Assembly (NCBI GenBank): GCA_964515555.1 | Contig: CAZEVY010000003.1 | Coordinates: 62,001 to 126,000 of the forward strand | Length of the DNA: 64,000 nt | Origin: CAZEVY01 sp964515555 | GTDB taxonomy: Bacteria; Acidobacteriota; Terriglobia; Bryobacterales; Bryobacteraceae | Direction of reading: 5' to 3' | In this document: in pieces, positions 34,692-43,219 of the stretch | How the letters are laid out: the number at the start of each line of letters is the position of its first letter | How positions within the stretch are numbered: the first letter of the stretch is position 1 | The notes under the pieces: generated by a model | The model's database searches: none | What the model was told of the DNA's origin: nothing | What the model saw: only the letters and a program-made list of their open reading frames with translations | Made by a program: the position numbers and the translations under genes

Positions 34692-35210
34692 GTGAGGGTC
34701 TCGGGGAAACCGGTTCATCGAGTTATTTTATCTGGAACCACCTCTTTGCTGGTTCTTTCGTCGATGCTGGGCGGGTGCTCGCGCACCGCAGGCAACGAAC
34801 CCGTGTTCGCCATGAACGACCGGCTGGAGGTCGGACCCCTCGTCTACACCGTGTTCGACGCCGACTGGCGCGACCATCTGCCGGGGGGCAAGAACCCGAA
34901 AAACAAGTTCCTCATCATCCGCCTGAGCATAACCAACTCGGGCGGCCGCTCGATCACCGTGCCGCTGCTCGAGGTAATGAACGAAAAAGGCGACTCCGCG
35001 CACGAGTATGTCGAGGTCGAGGGGCTGGAGGAGTGGATGGGATTGCTGCGGCCGATCGAGCCGGCGCAAACTGAGATCGGGAGGATCGTCTTCGACGTTC
35101 CGGCCGGCGTCCACCGGCTGCGGCTCACCGACGGCGGCGAAGCCGGCCACGAGAAGACCGCGCTTGTCGAGATTCCCTTCCGGCTCGGCGCTTCGCCGCC
35201 GAGCCCGTAG
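34692..35210 (+). CDS. Lipoprotein with DUF4352-like domain
   Basis: A 172-residue protein. The signal peptide with lipobox LGGC puts the lipid-modified Cys at residue 29. The mature part is a beta-sandwich of the DUF4352 type (DRLEVGPLVYTVFDADW, FLIIRLSITNSGGRSITVP, ending with FDVPAGVHRLRLTD). This class is usually anchored and extracytoplasmic, with unknown ligands. The GTG at 34692 gives the full signal. It is followed 21 bases later by another secreted beta-rich protein, and the two are probably one transcript. Confidence 0.75.
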   Translation: MRVSGKPVHRVILSGTTSLLVLSSMLGGCSRTAGNEPVFAMNDRLEVGPLVYTVFDADWRDHLPGGKNPKNKFLIIRLSITNSGGRSITVPLLEVMNEKGDSAHEYVEVEGLEEWMGLLRPIEPAQTEIGRIVFDVPAGVHRLRLTDGGEAGHEKTALVEIPFRLGASPPSP

Positions 35211-35231
35211 AAGCGCGTAAAGTAGAAGAGG

Positions 35232-36053
35232 ATGATCGCGCTCCTGGCGACCCTCGTATTGGCGGCGCAGCAGCGGCCCGCACCCGCGAAGTTCTCCCTC
35301 GTTCACCCCACGCTTCATCAGTACGATGGCGGACCTCCGATGGGCTCGAGCCACTTCTACATACCCGGCGATTCCGTTTTTGTGACCTTTCAGGCCTCCG
35401 GCTTCACGACCTCGGACAAGAACGAAGTCCGCCTCTCCTGGCGCGTGGAAGTGTTCGATCCGCAGGGCGTGCCGCTGGTGCGGCCCGTATCCGGAAAGGT
35501 GGAGGAGTCGCTCTCGGCCGAGGACAAGAACTGGCTCCCGAAGGTCCGTGTCGACTTTCTGACGCCGCTCTACCTCGCCTCGGGAACATACCGGATCGCC
35601 GCATCCGTCAAGGACGAACTCGCGAGCGCCGCGGCAACGCTCGACATCCCGTTCCAGGTGCGCGGACTCGAAGTGGCGCCGTCGGAGGCGCTCGCCGTTC
35701 GCAACTTCCGGTTTGTGCGGTCGGAGAATTCCAGTCAGATCGTGACGGCGTTTCATCCCGGCGAGATGTTGTGGGCGCGATTCGAGGTGATCGGCTACAA
35801 GCTCGGGCCGAAGAATCGCTACGAGGTGGAGTACGTCTTCGCCGTGAAGCGGGGCGACGAAGTCCTCTACGCCGAACCCAAGGCGGCCTCCGAGCAGGAA
35901 GAGACCTTTTATCCGAAGCGATACCTTCCCGGCGCGTTGAGTCTGAGCCTGAACAAGGAGGTCGCTCCCGGCGATTACACGCTCGTCGTCACCGTTCGGG
36001 ACCGGCTGGGGCAGCAGACCGTTGAGGAGAGCCGGCCATTCCGCGTCGAGTAA
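35232..36053 (+). CDS. Secreted protein with two beta-sandwich domains, unknown function
   Basis: A 273-residue protein with a short signal peptide (MIALLATLVLAAQQ). Two immunoglobulin-like beta-sandwich domains follow, each opening with a similar pattern (YIPGDSVFVTFQASGF and FHPGEMLWARFEVIGYKLG) and ending with GTYRIAASVKD or GDYTLVVTVRD, which indicates an internal duplication. No catalytic residues are evident. AGAAGAGG precedes the ATG. Its place after the DUF4352 lipoprotein suggests a shared envelope role, which I cannot define. Confidence 0.65.
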   Translation: MIALLATLVLAAQQRPAPAKFSLVHPTLHQYDGGPPMGSSHFYIPGDSVFVTFQASGFTTSDKNEVRLSWRVEVFDPQGVPLVRPVSGKVEESLSAEDKNWLPKVRVDFLTPLYLASGTYRIAASVKDELASAAATLDIPFQVRGLEVAPSEALAVRNFRFVRSENSSQIVTAFHPGEMLWARFEVIGYKLGPKNRYEVEYVFAVKRGDEVLYAEPKAASEQEETFYPKRYLPGALSLSLNKEVAPGDYTLVVTVRDRLGQQTVEESRPFRVE

Positions 36054-36075
36054 CACCGCTTTCGCCATGAACCGC

Positions 36076-36148
36076 CCGCTCCCTCCGGTCGCGGCTCGGC
36101 AACGAGGCCGACGGCTTGCCCGATCGGAGCCGCGACCGGAGGGAGCGG
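36076..36148. repeat. Palindromic element copy C (perfect 22-base inverted pair)
   Basis: The forward arm at 36076-36097 (starting CCGCTCCCTCCGG, ending CGCGGCTC) is matched exactly by its reverse complement at 36127-36148, with a 29-base spacer. In RNA this would be a very stable hairpin. It lies between two co-directional genes, and its right edge is 11 bases before the ATG at 36160. Confidence 0.9.
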
Positions 36149-36159
36149 TCCGGCAGTCT

Positions 36160-36840
36160 ATGACGCCCTACACCTTCAAGGCCAGTCCCTATAGCAGCCA
36201 CTCGATCCTGCTCGCCGCGCTCCCCGAACGCGGCGACAGGCGTCGCGTGCTCGACCTCGGCTGCGCCGACGGGTACCTGGGCGGCGCCCTCGCCGCGCGC
36301 GGCTACGAGGTCACCGGCGTCGAGCGGCCCGGCGGATCGAGCGCCGCCTTTCCCGCGACCGTCCGCCTCGTCGAAGCCGACCTCGACGGCGGACTCCCTC
36401 CTCTCGACGGCGTCTTCGACTACATCCTCTGCGCCGACATCCTCGAACACCTCAAGGACCCGCTCGCCATGCTTCGGCAGGTCCGCGCGCAACTCGCCCC
36501 GGGCGGGCGGCTGGTCGCATCGCTGCCCAACAGCGGGAATCTCTATTTCCGCCTGACGATTCTCGCGGGCCGTTTCCCGCGGCACGACCGCGGCCTGTTC
36601 GATCGCACGCACCTGCACTTTCATGTCTGGGACGGGTGGCGCGATCTGCTGGAGAGCGCCGGATTCCGCATCCAAACCGTGCGGCCGACGGGCGTCCCGG
36701 TCGGCTTGGCCGCGCCGTCGCTGGCAGGATCGGTACCGGTTCGCGCCGCCGAACGGGTATCCTATCTAGTTGCCGGGGTCTGGAAGACGATGTTCGCCTA
36801 TCAGTTCGTGGTGACCGCCCGCCCGGCGAGTGGCCCGTGA
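36160..36840 (+). CDS. Class I SAM-dependent methyltransferase
   Basis: A 226-residue methyltransferase. Motif I is VLDLGCADGYLGGALAARGY; the acidic post-II region is DYILCADILEHLKDP; LRAQLAPGGRLVASLPNSGN follows. The C-terminus carries a hydrophobic stretch (VSYLVAGVWKTMFAYQFVV) that could lie on the membrane. ATG 36160 is chosen because the upstream open frame only translates the palindromic repeat. It overlaps the glycosyltransferase start by 4 bases (GTGA), so it belongs to the envelope-glycan operon and may methylate a sugar or lipid intermediate. Confidence 0.82.
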   Translation: MTPYTFKASPYSSHSILLAALPERGDRRRVLDLGCADGYLGGALAARGYEVTGVERPGGSSAAFPATVRLVEADLDGGLPPLDGVFDYILCADILEHLKDPLAMLRQVRAQLAPGGRLVASLPNSGNLYFRLTILAGRFPRHDRGLFDRTHLHFHVWDGWRDLLESAGFRIQTVRPTGVPVGLAAPSLAGSVPVRAAERVSYLVAGVWKTMFAYQFVVTARPASGP

Positions 36841-37631
36841 GCAAGAAATCCAAGGTCGTCGTCGTCATGCCCGCCTACAACGCGGCGCAGACCCTGCGGA
36901 TGACCTATGCCGAGCTGCCGCACGACGTCGTCGACCTCGTCATCCTGGTCGACGACGGCAGCTCCGACGAGACCATCAAGATCGCCCGGGAGCTGGGTCT
37001 CGAATTGTTCGTGCACAACCGCAACTACGGATACGGCGCCAATCAGAAGACCTGCTATCGCGAGGCCCTCAAGGCCGGCGCCGATATCGTCGTGATGGTG
37101 CACCCCGACTATCAGTACGACCCCACGCTCCTGCCACAGATCATCGGCCCCATCGAGCGCGGCGAAGCCGACGTCGTGCTGGGCTCGCGGCTGCTCGGCG
37201 GCGATCCCATGCGTCAGGGCATGCCGTGGTGGAAGTACGTCTCCAACCGCTTCCTGACCTGGGCCGAGAACGTCGTGTTCCGCCTGCGCCTGGCCGAGTA
37301 CCACACCGGCTACCGCGCCTATCGCCGCGATGTGCTCGAAGCCGTGAACTACCCGATGAACTCCGACAAGTTCATCTTCGATCAGGAAATCGTCGCGCAG
37401 TTCGTCGAGATCGGCGCGCGTATCGCCGAGGTTCCCGTGCCGACGCGCTACTTCCCGCAGGCATCCTCGGCGTCCTTCGTGCAAAGCGCTATTTACGGTC
37501 TTTCGATTCTCGCGCTGCTCGTCCGCTACTGGCTGCATCGCCACCGGCTGTTGCGCAAGCGCCAGTTCGAGAGCCTCGAGCGCCGCTACAGCAACCTGGC
37601 GACCGCGGCGGGCCGCCAGTCCAACCCTTGA
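36837..37631 (+). CDS. Family 2 glycosyltransferase
   Basis: A 264-residue GT2 enzyme with the GT-A fold. VVVVMPAYNAAQTL opens the nucleotide-sugar domain; LVDDGSSD and MVHPDYQYDP hold the metal- and donor-binding aspartates. A C-terminal hydrophobic segment (SAIYGLSILALLVRYWL) may anchor it to the membrane, as in dolichol-phosphate mannosyltransferase-like enzymes. The GTG at 36837 is the first start after the methyltransferase and overlaps its stop. It ends TGATG, sharing its stop with the next ATG. It likely charges a polyprenyl phosphate with sugar for use by the large membrane protein downstream; that is inference. Confidence 0.87.
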   Translation: MSKKSKVVVVMPAYNAAQTLRMTYAELPHDVVDLVILVDDGSSDETIKIARELGLELFVHNRNYGYGANQKTCYREALKAGADIVVMVHPDYQYDPTLLPQIIGPIERGEADVVLGSRLLGGDPMRQGMPWWKYVSNRFLTWAENVVFRLRLAEYHTGYRAYRRDVLEAVNYPMNSDKFIFDQEIVAQFVEIGARIAEVPVPTRYFPQASSASFVQSAIYGLSILALLVRYWLHRHRLLRKRQFESLERRYSNLATAAGRQSNP

Positions 37632-40600
37632 TGCGTTTGCTCTTCAACGCGCGGACGGGCTGGGTGGTCGACTGCGCCATCGTCTTTCTAGCAGCCGCGT
37701 TCCTGATCTTTCCCCTCTTCCAGCTCGACTACGGAAACCGCTGGGCCTCGATCGAAAGCACCTTCATCTCCGACGGGAGGTTTCTCGCCGATCACTGGCC
37801 GTCGCCGCGCTGGCAGCCGAACTGGTACGGCGGCACGCGTTTCGATTACGTCTACCCGCCGGCGCTGCGTTACGGCACGGCGGCGCTGAGCCGATGGCTC
37901 GACGTGAGTACAGCGCGGTCCTATCACATTTACACGGCGACGCTCTATTGCATCGGGATTGTCGCCGTGTATGTGCTGGTGCGCGTCGGGAGCAGGCACA
38001 GGCCGGCCGCCCTGCTGGGGGCGGCGGCGGCGGCGCTGGTGTCGCCGACCTACCTGTTCTCCGCGGAGGTCTACGGCGACGTGGTCGGCGCGCGACTGCT
38101 GCCGCATCGGCTGAACGTGCTGGTGCGATACGGCGAGGGGCCGCACATGAGCGCCATGGCGCTGCTGCCGATCGCGCTGGCGGCGGCCTTCATCGGCCTG
38201 AGGGCGGGCCGGCCCGCGGCGCTGGCGCTGTCGGCGGTGTTCAGCGCCCTGGTCGTCGCCAACAATTTCTACGGCGCGACCGCGCTCGCGATCTTCTTTC
38301 CGGTGATGGTGTGGGCCGTCTGGATCACGACTCGCGACCGCTGGGTGCTCGCGCGCGCCGCGGCGATCGCGCTGCTCGCTTTCGGATTGAATGCCTTCTG
38401 GCTGACGCCCTCGTACCTGACGGTCACGCTGCGGAACATGAAGCAGGTGTCGAAGCCCGGCAACGTTTGGTCGGTCGCGCTGGCGATCGCCGTGGTGGCC
38501 ATCTTCGCGGCCATCACGTGGCGCCGCGCGCGGGGCAGGGAACAGGCCGCGTGGCCGGTGTTCGTCGCAGGCGCGCTCTCATTCATGGGATTGAACGTCC
38601 TCGGCCATGAGTACTTCAATTTTCGCGTAATGGGCGAGCCCGGCCGCCTGTTTCCGGAGCTCGACCTCGCTGTCACGCTCGCCGCTCTGGAGGCCCTGCG
38701 GCGGGCGTGGGACTGGCGCGCTCCACGCGGGCCGACCTGGCTGCCGAAGGCCGTCGTCGTAGTCCTGATTCTGGCGGCGTTCTTTCCGTCGCGAAAATAT
38801 GGCCGCCATCCGTGGATCTATTACGAAGAGGAACCGAATCCGCACGCGCGCGTCGAGGCGATTATCACCGGCTGGCTGGCGAAGAACATGCCCGGCACGC
38901 GCGCCATGGCGACCGGGTCGGTGCGCTTCTGGTTCAACGCCTGGCACGACCTTCCGCAAATCGGCGGCGGCTCCGAACAGGGGCTGCTCAACGAGGCCGT
39001 TGTGCCCGCGTATTTCCAGGCGACCGGCAACGACGACCCCTGGGCCGGCATCCTGTGGTTGCAGGCCATGGGAACGGGCGCCCTGATCGTGCACGACAAG
39101 ACGTCGGAGGAGATGTACCACGACTTCGTCAAGCCGGAGAAGTTCCGCGGCGTCATGAAGGCCGTGTACGAGGACGGCAAGGGGAACTGGATTTACGAGG
39201 TGCCGCGGCGATACCGGGGGCTCGCCAGGGTGGTGGACAGGGAGCGGATCCTGTCGCTCCTCCCCTTAGGCGACGCCACGGGAATGGGGGAGCTGCGCAG
39301 CTACGTCGCCATCGTTGAGGAGGGCCCCGACGTCGAGCCTGCCTGGAGCCGCGCCGGCATCGACGAAATGCGCGTTCGAGTACGCACGGGGCAGGGGCAG
39401 TCCGTCCTGGTGCAGGAGAGCTACGATCCGGCGTGGATCACCTACTCGGGAAGCATGCAACTCCGCTCCCGCGCCGACCCGGCCGGTTTCCTGCTGATCG
39501 ACACGCCGCCCGGCGACCACGACCTGCGGATCGTCTTCACCTTGCCCCGCAGCAATCTTTACGGCCGCTTCCTGACGCTCGGCACGATCGCCGCGATCGG
39601 CCTGCTGTTGGTCGGCGTCCACCCGCGGAGCCTGACCGGGTGGTGGGCGAAACCGGTCGCCCGCACGATCTTCTGCGCCGCGGTGATTCTCCTGATCAAC
39701 CTTACGTTGAATGCGTTTCTCTTCTTTCCGGGCGCGCAACCCTATCGCGATTCCGTCGACGCCGGCTACGCGTCGTCGGCGCGGTTCATCGCGGAGTTTC
39801 CCAATCCCTGGGGCTGGAACCCGACCCAGTACGGAGGCCTGCCGACACAGTTTGCCTACCTTCCGTCGCTGAACTACCTGGCGGCCCTGCTGGTCTGGAT
39901 GCTCCCGGGCAACGACACCGCCTACGTCTACCGCGTCGTCACCAGTGCGCTCGCCTGCTTCGGTCCGGTCACCGTATTTCTCATGGTGCTCTATTTCGGG
40001 CGGCATCGCGGGTGGGCGTTCGCTACCGCGATGGCCTACACGCTCTTCTCGCCGTCCTATTACTTTTTCTGGCAGCTTTTCGAAGATCGCGGTTACGCTC
40101 AGCTTCCGTGGCGGCTGCACGTACTGCTGAAGTACGGAGAGCGGCCCCATAATGCTGGTTTGACGCTGCTTCCGCTGGCGATTGTTGCGCTGTGGCAAGC
40201 GGCGACCCGTCGCGGGTTCCGCCGGATTCTGCTGGCCGCGGCGCTGCTCGCCGTCATAGCCCTGACCAACTGGGTCGCAGCCATGGCGCTGGCCTGGTGT
40301 TACCTTGCGATGACGGTCAGCGGTTTCGGAACGCGTAGCGTCAGCGGGTTTCGGACGCCGCGGATATTCGCATGCGCCGGCCTGGCCTACCTTTTGGCTA
40401 GTTTCTGGCTGACACCGTCGTTTATCTCCATCACGGCGCTGAACTGGCCCAAAGACGCTTTCGAATACAAGCTTGGGAGTCAACAGATCCTGCTGTTAGC
40501 CGGACTGCTGGGCGGCCTCCTGCTGTTGCGTCTGGTTTTCCTGCGTGTTCCGCAGCACGCTTACGTCTGCTTCCTCGTCACCTCCTTCTTCGGATTCGCC

Positions 40601-41653
40601 TACGTCGCGGTCAATTATTACCGTTACCGGACCAGCGTGCTTCCCGAGTCGCGCCGTTACCTGCTGGAAGCCGAGATGTTCCTGTTCGTGCTGCTGTTCG
40701 AGATCCTGCGGCGAGCGATGCGGCATCATTCGCGGCTGCTACGGGGGGTGTCGATCGGCTTGCTTTGCTTTTCGGTGAGCCTGGGCCTTAAGCAGGCGTT
40801 CCACTACGCAAGCCAGCCCCTGGCGGCGCTTCGCCCCATTCAGGACGAGTGGACGCCGGAGTGGCGCGTGGCGCAGTATCTCGACCAGCGCCGGCCGGCG
40901 GGACGCGTTTTTGTTTCCGGCGGGACGCGTTACAGCCTGAATTCCTGGTTTTCGGTCCCCCAGTTGGGCGGCACCTTCGAGACCGGACTGAGAAATCGCC
41001 TGCCGCTCGACGTGATTTACCAGGTCCGCACGGGACTCGGTCTCACGCCCGGCGCCGAAGGCCGCGACTCGCTCCTGCTGCTCAAGCCGATGGGCGTCGA
41101 GTACGTCGTCGTCCACGGCCCGGAATCCAAGGAATACTATCGCGACTATAACTTCCCGGCGCAGTTCGAGGGCGTCGCCGAGCGCGTCTACCATCGCGAC
41201 GGCGATTCCATCTACCGGCTGCCATTCCGCTCATACGCCCACCTGGTGCGCCGCGAAGAGTTGCCCGACGTGGTTCCCGTCGGCCTCCAGTACGAGGCCA
41301 TGACGCGGTACGTTCGCGCCATGGAGGACCCGTCGCGCCCCTGGCTGACGGCTCGCTGGCGCGGAGCAAGTGAAATGCATATCGAGGGGAAAGTCCCCGA
41401 CGGTATGCTGGCGTGGGTTCAGGTCTCCCACGATCCCGGCTGGACGGCGTCGCAGGACGGTGTCGCCGCAGCGGTTGAGCGCGACATTACGGGATTCCTG
41501 CTGATCCGTGCGAGGCCGGCGGAACAGACCCGCATCGTCCTTCGATTCCGCGCCACCGCGGAGACGCGCTGGTTCGGGCTCCTCAGCGCGCTCTCCTGGA
41601 TCGGAGCGATCGTGGTCGCCGCACGCGAGTGGCGCCGGGAGCGCCGCCGATGA
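37631..41653 (+). CDS. Very large membrane protein with two tandem copies of a PTPS-related/GT-C-like unit
   Basis: A 1340-residue polytopic protein made of two homologous halves. Landmarks in pairs: Y66-G-G and Y734-G-G; LVRYGEGPHMSAMALLPIAL and LLKYGERPHNAGLTLLPLAI; FWLTPSYLTVT and FWLTPSFISIT; WHDLPQIGGGSEQGL and WFSVPQLGGTFETGL. Each half has many transmembrane helices, then a soluble C-terminal domain ending near RRYRGLARVV and FRSYAHLVRR. The single unit resembles the '6-pyruvoyl-tetrahydropterin synthase-related' membrane domain (PF10131 type), which has a GT-C-like glycosyltransferase layout. ATG 37631 overlaps the previous stop, and the YihY gene overlaps its own stop (ATGA). Confidence 0.8.
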   Translation: MRLLFNARTGWVVDCAIVFLAAAFLIFPLFQLDYGNRWASIESTFISDGRFLADHWPSPRWQPNWYGGTRFDYVYPPALRYGTAALSRWLDVSTARSYHIYTATLYCIGIVAVYVLVRVGSRHRPAALLGAAAAALVSPTYLFSAEVYGDVVGARLLPHRLNVLVRYGEGPHMSAMALLPIALAAAFIGLRAGRPAALALSAVFSALVVANNFYGATALAIFFPVMVWAVWITTRDRWVLARAAAIALLAFGLNAFWLTPSYLTVTLRNMKQVSKPGNVWSVALAIAVVAIFAAITWRRARGREQAAWPVFVAGALSFMGLNVLGHEYFNFRVMGEPGRLFPELDLAVTLAALEALRRAWDWRAPRGPTWLPKAVVVVLILAAFFPSRKYGRHPWIYYEEEPNPHARVEAIITGWLAKNMPGTRAMATGSVRFWFNAWHDLPQIGGGSEQGLLNEAVVPAYFQATGNDDPWAGILWLQAMGTGALIVHDKTSEEMYHDFVKPEKFRGVMKAVYEDGKGNWIYEVPRRYRGLARVVDRERILSLLPLGDATGMGELRSYVAIVEEGPDVEPAWSRAGIDEMRVRVRTGQGQSVLVQESYDPAWITYSGSMQLRSRADPAGFLLIDTPPGDHDLRIVFTLPRSNLYGRFLTLGTIAAIGLLLVGVHPRSLTGWWAKPVARTIFCAAVILLINLTLNAFLFFPGAQPYRDSVDAGYASSARFIAEFPNPWGWNPTQYGGLPTQFAYLPSLNYLAALLVWMLPGNDTAYVYRVVTSALACFGPVTVFLMVLYFGRHRGWAFATAMAYTLFSPSYYFFWQLFEDRGYAQLPWRLHVLLKYGERPHNAGLTLLPLAIVALWQAATRRGFRRILLAAALLAVIALTNWVAAMALAWCYLAMTVSGFGTRSVSGFRTPRIFACAGLAYLLASFWLTPSFISITALNWPKDAFEYKLGSQQILLLAGLLGGLLLLRLVFLRVPQHAYVCFLVTSFFGFAYVAVNYYRYRTSVLPESRRYLLEAEMFLFVLLFEILRRAMRHHSRLLRGVSIGLLCFSVSLGLKQAFHYASQPLAALRPIQDEWTPEWRVAQYLDQRRPAGRVFVSGGTRYSLNSWFSVPQLGGTFETGLRNRLPLDVIYQVRTGLGLTPGAEGRDSLLLLKPMGVEYVVVHGPESKEYYRDYNFPAQFEGVAERVYHRDGDSIYRLPFRSYAHLVRREELPDVVPVGLQYEAMTRYVRAMEDPSRPWLTARWRGASEMHIEGKVPDGMLAWVQVSHDPGWTASQDGVAAAVERDITGFLLIRARPAEQTRIVLRFRATAETRWFGLLSALSWIGAIVVAAREWRRERRR

Positions 41654-42477
41654 TCTGGCGAATCCTGCGGCGCCTGGGGCGCGCGGTCGCGCTTCTCCAC
41701 AGGGAGAACGGCTTCGCGATCGGCAAGGGCGCGGCGTTTTCGGCGCTGCTGGCGCTGTTTCCGGTCATTACCACGCTCGCGAGCATTCTCGTCCGCGTCC
41801 GCGCCGATTCGGTCACCGACACGCTCTCGCGGATGATGTTGCGCGTCGTGCCACCCGGCTCCGAGGGCTTGGTTCTCTACGCCTTCGCCGAGCGCGGCGA
41901 GCGCCCGCCGCTCATGCTCTATCTGGCCGCCGTGGCGACGATGTGGGGCGCCTCCGGCGTGATGTTGAGCCTGATGGAAGGATTTAATCGAATTTATGGA
42001 GTCGCGGGGCGGCCGTTCTTCCGCCAGCGGGCCATGGCGGCGGTGCTGGTCGTGGCCGGCATCGTCCCCGTCGTGAGCGCGACCGCCCTGATCCTGTTCG
42101 GCTGGCGAACTGAGAGACTCCTGGTGCGGACCCTCGGATTCGCCGCCCCGGGCGTGGGGCGCGCCACTCGTTACGGCGCGGCAGTGGCGTGCATCCTGCT
42201 GGTGACGTGCCTGCTCTACGGCCTGGGCCCGAACCGGCGGCAGCGGCTCGGCAATGTCTGGCGGGGCGCGCTGGTGGCGATGTCGCTGTGGCTGGCGTCG
42301 ACGATCGCCTTCGGCTGGTACGTGCGGAATATCGCCCACTACAATGTGCTCTACGGCAGCATCGGCGCGGTGGTGGCGCTGGTCGTTTGGATGTACGTTC
42401 TCAGCGTGATCGCGCTCTACGGCTGCGCCTTCAACGCCGTCTGGGAACAGTCGCGGGTGCGAGGGAAGTCATCGTGA
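41650..42477 (+). CDS. YihY/BrkB-family inner-membrane protein
   Basis: A 275-residue protein with about six transmembrane helices. Family motifs are NGFAIGKGAAFSALLALFPV near the N-terminus, WGASGVMLSLMEGFNRIY, and WYVRNIAHYNVLYGSIGAVV near the C-terminus. YihY/BrkB proteins are thought to act in envelope or lipid transport. The ATG at 41650 overlaps the stop of the large membrane protein by 4 bases (ATGA), closing a four-gene envelope operon. It converges on the next gene with a 9-base overlap. Confidence 0.88.
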   Translation: MIWRILRRLGRAVALLHRENGFAIGKGAAFSALLALFPVITTLASILVRVRADSVTDTLSRMMLRVVPPGSEGLVLYAFAERGERPPLMLYLAAVATMWGASGVMLSLMEGFNRIYGVAGRPFFRQRAMAAVLVVAGIVPVVSATALILFGWRTERLLVRTLGFAAPGVGRATRYGAAVACILLVTCLLYGLGPNRRQRLGNVWRGALVAMSLWLASTIAFGWYVRNIAHYNVLYGSIGAVVALVVWMYVLSVIALYGCAFNAVWEQSRVRGKSS

Positions 42478-43176
42478 CGGCCTCCCGCCCAGATCGACGA
42501 CACCAACTGTGCATTCCACGCCTTTCACTTCGATTTCCGCCGGATTCCCGAAGTACCTTTCTGCCGGCACGGCGTCGGCGGATCGTCCTTTTCGCGCCGA
42601 GATGCGGTATTTGCCCGGCGGGAGCTTGGTGAACGTAGCCTCGCCGTTTACGTCGCTGGCGGCGCGAAACTCGCCAGCCGATCCGGCGATCGTGACTTCC
42701 GTGAAGGCGAGTCGTTCTCCGTTACTCATCGTCCGCACAATGAGCGAGGTTGCCGCAACACCATTCTTTTGACCGCGCAGGTACCGGACATACGGGGCGC
42801 CTAACCCAGTAGCTTCCCACGCAACTCCGCAGACCTTCAATGCGAAGGCACCCGCCGGAGCGCGACGGACGTCCATCAAGTAGCTCTCGCCTACCCGTAG
42901 CCAGGCGCCCGTAATCACAAGCTTCCCTTCCTTGACGTCCTTGGGCAATCCGGAAAAGGTCTCAACAACCTTGACGTCGACTACGCTGGTATCGCGCGGC
43001 CGCGTCTGGTCGGCCATTCGACGATACCCGGTAACCTCCGCAAGAATCAGGATGCTACCGGGCCGGAGAATCCCGCACGGCGGCGGGTATTCGCAGGTTG
43101 TCGCCTGCACTGGCTCTGAGATCGCGAGTAGACCCGCGAGCGCAAGACGCCACTGGGCTCTCACGCCCGCCATCAT
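42469..43176 (-). CDS. Secreted protein with C-terminal carboxypeptidase-regulatory-like (Cna B-type) domain
   Basis: A 235-residue protein with a signal peptide (LALAGLLAISEPVQA). A cysteine-containing N-terminal domain (TTCEYPPPCGILRPGSILIL) has a beta-barrel look. The C-terminal part of about 80 residues matches a carboxypeptidase-regulatory or Cna B-like module (SDVNGEATFTKLPPGKYRIS). Such modules are common in acidobacterial surface proteins and usually mediate adhesion or spacing. The function is otherwise unknown. It is divergent from uvrB. Confidence 0.65.
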   Translation of the reverse strand: MMAGVRAQWRLALAGLLAISEPVQATTCEYPPPCGILRPGSILILAEVTGYRRMADQTRPRDTSVVDVKVVETFSGLPKDVKEGKLVITGAWLRVGESYLMDVRRAPAGAFALKVCGVAWEATGLGAPYVRYLRGQKNGVAATSLIVRTMSNGERLAFTEVTIAGSAGEFRAASDVNGEATFTKLPPGKYRISARKGRSADAVPAERYFGNPAEIEVKGVECTVGVVDLGGRPSR

Positions 43177-43219
43177 ACCAAGTCGTCTATCGCGGGTTTG
43201 ACGCGACTATACTGATCTG

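Noticed and set aside
36830..37630. N-terminal extension of the large membrane protein frame
   Set aside because: The frame is open through the glycosyltransferase gene but the glycosyltransferase is clear in another frame; the membrane protein begins at 37631.
43198..43213. TTGACG and TATACT before uvrB as a promoter pair
   Set aside because: The two boxes are only 4 bases apart, far too close; only the -10 box is kept.
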